Below, in pieces: positions 5,537-9,717 of a stretch of 9,717 bases of DNA. The notes under the pieces are model-generated. The model was not told the origin of the DNA and ran no database searches. It saw only the letters and a program-made list of their open reading frames with translations. This DNA comes from JADYYB01 sp964402985. GTDB taxonomy: Bacteria > Pseudomonadota > Alphaproteobacteria > Rhizobiales > Kaistiaceae. Each line of letters begins with the position of its first letter. Position 1 is the stretch's first letter. The position numbers were made by a program, and so were the translations under genes. The stretch spans positions 1 to 9,717 of the forward strand of contig CAYOET010000257.1 in the NCBI GenBank assembly GCA_964402985.1, read 5' to 3'.

Positions 5537-7555
5537 TCAGTAGCGCCGATCCTCGCTCCAGTTCGATATCGCGGCATGGGCGTTGGGGATGCCCAATGGT
5601 GCCAGCCGCTCGTAGAGATCGACCAGGCGTTCGGCGTTCATTTGCCAGCTGTTGTTGGCGACGACCCACTCGCGGGCGCGGCGTCCGAGGTCGCGCCTGA
5701 GGTTAGGGTCGGCGGCGAGTCGGGCGATCGTCGAGGCGAGGTCGGACGGATCGCCGGCGCGGCAGACGAGGCCCGTCACGCCATCGCGGACGATCTCGCG
5801 CGACGCGGGAAGGTCGGAAAGGATCACCGGCTTCTCCATCGCCATGGCCTCGAAAGGCTTGAGCGGCGAGACCACCCGGCAGACCTCGAAGGGCTTGCGA
5901 GGCACGGCGACGATGTCGGCCAGCGACCAGTATCGCTGGACTTCGTCGGGGGGCACGGAGCCGACAAAGCTGACCGCTGACCCGAAGCGTGACTTGCCTG
6001 CAAGCGTGCGCAGCGTCTCGAGATACGGCCCGGCGCCGACGATCACGAGGCGGGCCGGGACGACCGGGTTGAGGCTCGTCACCGCCTCGATGAGATCGTC
6101 GAGCCCTTCGTAGGTGGTGAGCGAGCCGCAGTAAACGAGGACGAGATCGCCGTCGACCAGACCAAGGCGCTCGCGCAGCGCCTGATCCGGTTCGCGCGGT
6201 GCGAAAAGCTCTGGGTCGACGGCGTTCGGCAGAATCGAGACTTTGTCGAACGAGACGCCGCCGGCGACCAGTTCATCCGCCAGACCGCGGGTGATCGTCA
6301 GAACGTGGTCCGCGTTCTGCGCGACGAAGAGTTCGAGAGAGCGCTCGAGGGCGAAGCGCTCGGTCTCCTCCCACCAGGCGATCTTGGTCGCCGCGGTCAG
6401 CTCCCATAGCCCGCGCAGTTCGTAGACGAAAGGGATGGAGAGCCTGCGCGCGGCAATGAGCGCCGGCAACGCGGTCCGATGGTTCGACGCGGCATGAACG
6501 AGGCGTGGCTTCGCGGCGCGGAATTGGGTCTCGAGCGCCGCTGCCATGCGATCGACGAATTGCTCCGGCTGGTGGGTGATGTCCTCGACGCGCGTGTAGA
6601 TATAGTCGACCTCGTCGACCCGCTGGGTGGACGCGGGAGTCGGGCCGTCGGCAAGGACCGTGGGACGATCCCACGGATATCCGGGCCGCACATAGCAATC
6701 CACTCCGACGTCCTCGGCGCGCAGAGCAGACAACAGATTGTGGGTCCGAACGGTGTAGCCGACCACCTTGTAGGGCAGCGCGCTCGAGGCGACATAGGCC
6801 ACCCTTCCGTCGCCCTCGACGCTGCGCCCGGTGCCGCGTGCGATCACAGGCAGCGAACGACGAAGCGATGCCGACAGTCGAAGCTCGCCGATGAACGGGG
6901 TGATGGTCTCGGAACCCGCTGAACCGATCAGCGCGCCGGCGCTGGTGAGGTCGCCGAGTTTGAACATCCGCTGCGCGATCTTGCGGGCCTTCGCCGGGTC
7001 AGGGCTGAGGCCATAGGCGAGCCAGTAGAGCCTCAGCGCCGCCTGCCGGTCGGTCGGTGCAAAGCGCTCGGCGAGACTTTCGCACAGAGAGCTGCGCGTC
7101 CCTCTAGGTGCGTCGCGAAGGATGACGTGGAGCGACGCGGCGAGTCCCAGTTGCTCGTGCGCGCTCGCTGCGCTTTCGAGGAGGCGCGACTGGGCGTGGC
7201 CGATCATGGCCGGTGTCTCTCCGGCAGCGAGTTCCGCGATCAGTGCCTCTTGGGCGCCGACGATCGCGGCGAACAATTCATCTTTGATCGCGCCGGGAAC
7301 GCTCGCGATCCAGCCGGCGTCACCCAGACTCTCACGCAGACCCCCGGGAAGCGCGAGGGCGCCCGCGACCGCCGGGCGCGAAGCTGGCCCGGCGCTCCTC
7401 AGCTGATCGGAAAGGAGCGAAGCGATGGCCTGTAGCATCGCCTCGGCCTGCGGCCCGTTGGGTTCGACGCCGAGGCGCCGCTCGAGGGCCTCCACTCCGC
7501 TATGGATGTCCGATCGGAAGTCCTGATCGATGCCGGGCGCGGAGAGTTGGTTCAC
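5537..7555 (-). CDS. GT4-type glycosyltransferase with helical N-terminal extension
   Basis: A 672-aa protein with two parts. Residues 1-245 are helical, with stretches such as DRQAALRLYWLAYGLSPD (169-186) that look like TPR-type helix pairs. Residues 250-655 form a GT-B glycosyltransferase of the GT4 kind. This has an N-terminal Rossmann half starting RVAYVASSALPYKVVGYTVR (251-270), HAASNHRTALPAL (354-366), YELRGLWE (378-385), a linker with ILPNAVDPELFAP (441-453), and the donor half VYCGSLTTYEGLDDLIEA (474-491), IVGAGPY (505-511) and VVSPLKPFEAMAMEKPVILS (561-580). No signal peptide or membrane segment is seen, so it probably acts on the cytoplasmic face. Sugar donor and acceptor are unknown. 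The start is a GTG sharing four bases (GTGA) with the stop of the preceding gene, which implies translational coupling; the ribosome site is weak, and a later start (e.g. Met40) would still keep the GT domain. Its stop abuts the wecB stop. Confidence 0.9.
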   Translation of the reverse strand: MNQLSAPGIDQDFRSDIHSGVEALERRLGVEPNGPQAEAMLQAIASLLSDQLRSAGPASRPAVAGALALPGGLRESLGDAGWIASVPGAIKDELFAAIVGAQEALIAELAAGETPAMIGHAQSRLLESAASAHEQLGLAASLHVILRDAPRGTRSSLCESLAERFAPTDRQAALRLYWLAYGLSPDPAKARKIAQRMFKLGDLTSAGALIGSAGSETITPFIGELRLSASLRRSLPVIARGTGRSVEGDGRVAYVASSALPYKVVGYTVRTHNLLSALRAEDVGVDCYVRPGYPWDRPTVLADGPTPASTQRVDEVDYIYTRVEDITHQPEQFVDRMAAALETQFRAAKPRLVHAASNHRTALPALIAARRLSIPFVYELRGLWELTAATKIAWWEETERFALERSLELFVAQNADHVLTITRGLADELVAGGVSFDKVSILPNAVDPELFAPREPDQALRERLGLVDGDLVLVYCGSLTTYEGLDDLIEAVTSLNPVVPARLVIVGAGPYLETLRTLAGKSRFGSAVSFVGSVPPDEVQRYWSLADIVAVPRKPFEVCRVVSPLKPFEAMAMEKPVILSDLPASREIVRDGVTGLVCRAGDPSDLASTIARLAADPNLRRDLGRRAREWVVANNSWQMNAERLVDLYERLAPLGIPNAHAAISNWSEDRRY

Positions 7556-8307
7556 GACGCGATCCGCGCCACTCGGTTGGCGGTCGATTCTGAGGTCTTC
7601 CTCTCGTCGGCGCTCCGCGCGTCGCCCGCTGCGGTCGCGGGCGGCGAGGGTACGGTCGAGAGCGATGCGAGGTCGGGCCGAGCCGAGCGCGACATGTCAA
7701 GAATGGTCGTGAGGCTCCACTTGCGCTGGATGAAGTCGCGGCGCGTCGCAAGTTGCTTCGATCCAGCGCCGTCGACACCGGAGGCGCTCAGCCGCTCGGC
7801 GACGAAACCGTGGTCGCGGAAGACGCCAAGGTCGTCGAGGTCGGTGATGAAGACCGGAACGAAATTGCGTTGATGACGCTGGGCGCGGGCGACGAACTCG
7901 ACCGCGGCGCGGACTCCGGCGGCGTCGAGCCCCGTGACGGAGAAGCCGATCGCCTTCAACGGTCCCTGATGCCCATAGAGAGCCCAGCCCGGAACAGGGT
8001 GCAGTGGAGCGAGCGTGGAGGACGCGGTCGGCCACCATGCCGAGCCCTCGGCGGGCACGCTTGGGACGGACTGGACATCGCTCTGCGCCGCCTTTCGCGT
8101 TTCACTGTTGGCGCGGACGGCGGGGACCGGAAGCGTCTCGGTCAACTCGCGGATGTGGCGCGTCTCGCCGGGCGGTTGGTTGCCGAGACGGCCGGTGAGC
8201 GCGCCGATCAAACCGTGCTGGCTTTGCACCTGCTCGCGCAAGGCGCGCAGCTCCGACATCAGCGGCTGCGGCAGCTCGGGGGTGCGGGTGAGGCTGTTGT
8301 CGGTCAT
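7552..8307 (-). CDS. Protein of unknown function in glycosyltransferase operon
   Basis: A 251-aa protein I cannot name. The N-terminus (about 16-40, LMSELRALREQVQSQHGL and on) is a likely short coiled coil. Residues 45-105 are Pro/Ser/Ala-rich and probably flexible. A folded core (about 108-200) includes KAIGFSVTGLD (118-128), NFVPVFITD (148-156), HGFVAERL (166-173) and RRDFIQRKWSL (189-199). The tail (205-251) is again low in complexity and likely disordered. There is no signal peptide, membrane helix or catalytic motif. The core segment PVF-x-T...GF-x-x-E-x-L matches, with identical spacing, a segment of the glycosyltransferase encoded just upstream, so it may be half of a Rossmann-like unit. 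It starts three bases after the stop of that gene and overlaps the next glycosyltransferase by four bases, so a role tied to both, such as an accessory subunit, is likely but inferred. Confidence 0.85.
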   Translation of the reverse strand: MTDNSLTRTPELPQPLMSELRALREQVQSQHGLIGALTGRLGNQPPGETRHIRELTETLPVPAVRANSETRKAAQSDVQSVPSVPAEGSAWWPTASSTLAPLHPVPGWALYGHQGPLKAIGFSVTGLDAAGVRAAVEFVARAQRHQRNFVPVFITDLDDLGVFRDHGFVAERLSASGVDGAGSKQLATRRDFIQRKWSLTTILDMSRSARPDLASLSTVPSPPATAAGDARSADERKTSESTANRVARIAS

Positions 8308-8310
8308 CTT

Positions 8311-9717
8311 CTACACCAAGGCGGCAATTGCATCGGCGGCCGCGCCGGCGCCGTTGGGGAGGGCGATCCGCCGACAATTGTCGGAGAGAAACCAACGAGC
8401 GCGATCCTGAAGGAGCGTGTTGATCGCGACGCGAAGCTGGATGCTTTCCTGGCTGGTGAAGCACAGTCCGGCACTCTGCTCCTCGGCGAAGGCGGCGCGC
8501 GCCGGCTGGTCGTCGACCGACCCGCTGTCGTTGGGTAGGAAGATCGCCGGCAGGCCGAACGAGATGATCTCGTTGAAGCTGTTGTAGCCGGCGGCGCTGA
8601 TCGTGAAGTCGAAGGCCGGGAAGTAGCGCGAAAGCGGAAAGGCGCGGAGGCGGCGGACGGTCGGCCAGAGTTCATCGGGCAGGGGCGCGGTGTTCCAATC
8701 GGCGATGACCGGCTGGACCTCGGGCCGTGTGGCCAGCGCTTCGAGGACGCCGTTGATGATCGAGATCACATCGCGCGTCGTCGAGCCGCCGAGCTGGATG
8801 AGGACAGCGGGCCGATTGGGGTCGATGCCGATCCGCTCGGCGGCCTCCTTGCGGCTGAACAGCTCGTTCTCGTCGAGGAGGCGGATCGGCGGGACCTCGA
8901 GCACGCCACGGCGATAGGCGACCGTAGCGCCCTGGTCCTTGGCGGCGGCGACATCGCCGGGAACGATGACCAGATTGAACCGCGACTGGCGCTCCAGCAG
9001 ATGTTTCGTGTGTTGCCGGCGCCAAAGGCCGCGGCGGATCCAGGTCGACGTGACGTGCCGGCGTGAACTGAGGCTTTCGAGAACGCCATCGTGCGGGTTC
9101 GCGCCGTCGAAGACGATTGAGCGCGCATCGTATTGGTCGATCAGCTGGTTCAGCGATTCACATAGCCAGCGCTCCCATTCGCGGCGATCGAAGCGCGCGA
9201 GCTCGAACGAGGGCAGGTACTCGACCGCGAAGCCGCTCTGCGCCGCCACCTTGAAGGCCTGGCTGGTGGTCACGAACACCGGCTCGATGTTCCCGGGAAG
9301 CCGCCGCGCGACGGCGAGCTGGCGAGTCAGGTGACCGAGCCCGACGGTATCGGACGAGAAGAAGAGAGCGCGCCGGTTCGCCCGAACGCGCGGACGCCGC
9401 GGCAAGCCGCTCGGGGCGCCGGCGAGGACACCCAGCCGGCCGCCTTGGACCTGAGCGCCGAACCGCTTGCGCGTCGCGGCGGCCGCCTTCTCGGGCGTCC
9501 ACCTGTCACGGGTCAGGCCGGCGAAATGGCTGTTGATGAGCCCGGCTGCTTCCTCGCTTTTGGCGTAGAGCGCGGCATCCCCGAAAAGCGGTTCGAGCCG
9601 CGGATGAAGGACGACCGGAATGCCCATCGACAGTGCCGTGGCGATGGCGATGACGGGAGGGTCGATCGCCTCGTCGTTCGCCGCGAAGACGAAGAGGTCG
9701 AGCCCGAGCAGGAAGGT
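8311..9717 (-). CDS. Multidomain glycosyltransferase (GT-B end + MurG-like domain), 5' end outside window
   Basis: The frame stays open to the window's right edge, so the ATG at 9627 is internal; at least 468 codons are seen. The first part (9400-9717) resembles the C-terminal end of a GT4-type domain: LGLDLFVFAANDEAIDPP, then ALSMGIPVVLHPRLEPLFGD and ALYAKSEEAAG. A second glycosyltransferase region begins near 9370, with residues counted from the internal Met: ALFFSSDTVGLGHLTRQ (87-103, the glycine-rich GHLTR loop seen in MurG-like enzymes), EPVFVTT (115-121), VFDGANPHD (172-180), VLIQLGGSTTRD (275-286), and a MurG/GT28-like donor site in AAGYNSFNEIISFGLP (345-360) with Glu353 and then DDQPARA (372-378) with Gln374. 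This suggests two transferase units in one chain, perhaps adding two sugars in sequence. No membrane segment is seen in the visible part. It is the first visible gene of a three-gene - strand run, three bases before the 251-aa protein gene. Donor and acceptor are unknown. Confidence 0.87.
   Translation of the reverse strand, partial: TFLLGLDLFVFAANDEAIDPPVIAIATALSMGIPVVLHPRLEPLFGDAALYAKSEEAAGLINSHFAGLTRDRWTPEKAAAATRKRFGAQVQGGRLGVLAGAPSGLPRRPRVRANRRALFFSSDTVGLGHLTRQLAVARRLPGNIEPVFVTTSQAFKVAAQSGFAVEYLPSFELARFDRREWERWLCESLNQLIDQYDARSIVFDGANPHDGVLESLSSRRHVTSTWIRRGLWRRQHTKHLLERQSRFNLVIVPGDVAAAKDQGATVAYRRGVLEVPPIRLLDENELFSRKEAAERIGIDPNRPAVLIQLGGSTTRDVISIINGVLEALATRPEVQPVIADWNTAPLPDELWPTVRRLRAFPLSRYFPAFDFTISAAGYNSFNEIISFGLPAIFLPNDSGSVDDQPARAAFAEEQSAGLCFTSQESIQLRVAINTLLQDRARWFLSDNCRRIALPNGAGAAADAIAALV

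Overview
The window is GC-rich and densely coded. Its codon use and protein families (sensorless HisKA-HATPase-receiver hybrid kinases, a WbpA-type sugar-nucleotide dehydrogenase, large glycosyltransferases with helical extensions) suggest an alphaproteobacterium, perhaps Hyphomicrobiales or a relative. That placement is an inference from protein character; no rRNA or other marker is present.

Left part (1-2480, + strand): two tandem, clearly paralogous hybrid histidine kinases. The first is cut by the window edge and ends after its receiver domain. The second is complete (509 aa) and carries HisKA, HATPase and receiver domains plus a C-terminal HPt-like domain. It has no sensor or membrane domain, and its H-box has Gln where Glu/Asp normally follows the phospho-accepting His.

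Junction (2481-2918): about 440 bp without an intact gene. It contains a decayed fragment of a tyrosine recombinase around the 'RSELVAL' box, with the expected catalytic Arg replaced by Cys, and an 11-bp direct repeat upstream of it. This looks like the scar of a lost mobile element between the signalling genes and the polysaccharide genes.

Right part (2919-9717): a surface-polysaccharide locus. A UDP-GlcNAc 6-dehydrogenase (wbpA-like, - strand) and a non-hydrolysing UDP-GlcNAc 2-epimerase (wecB, + strand) diverge from a 158-bp region. That region has a candidate promoter for each gene and an imperfect dyad over the wecB -35 element. The wecB promoter is placed so that transcription could start at or next to its ATG (a possible leaderless message). 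The two enzymes supply UDP-GlcNAcA and UDP-ManNAc type precursors. wecB meets, end to end with no gap, a - strand operon of three tightly packed genes. These are a large glycosyltransferase with two GT-B-type regions (5' end outside the window), a 251-aa protein of unknown function, and a 672-aa GT4-type glycosyltransferase with a ~245-residue helical N-terminal region. The 251-aa protein carries a short motif with the same spacing as a segment in the neighbouring glycosyltransferase, which is the least explained part of the window. Together these genes probably make activated amino sugars and assemble them into an O-antigen, capsule or exopolysaccharide.
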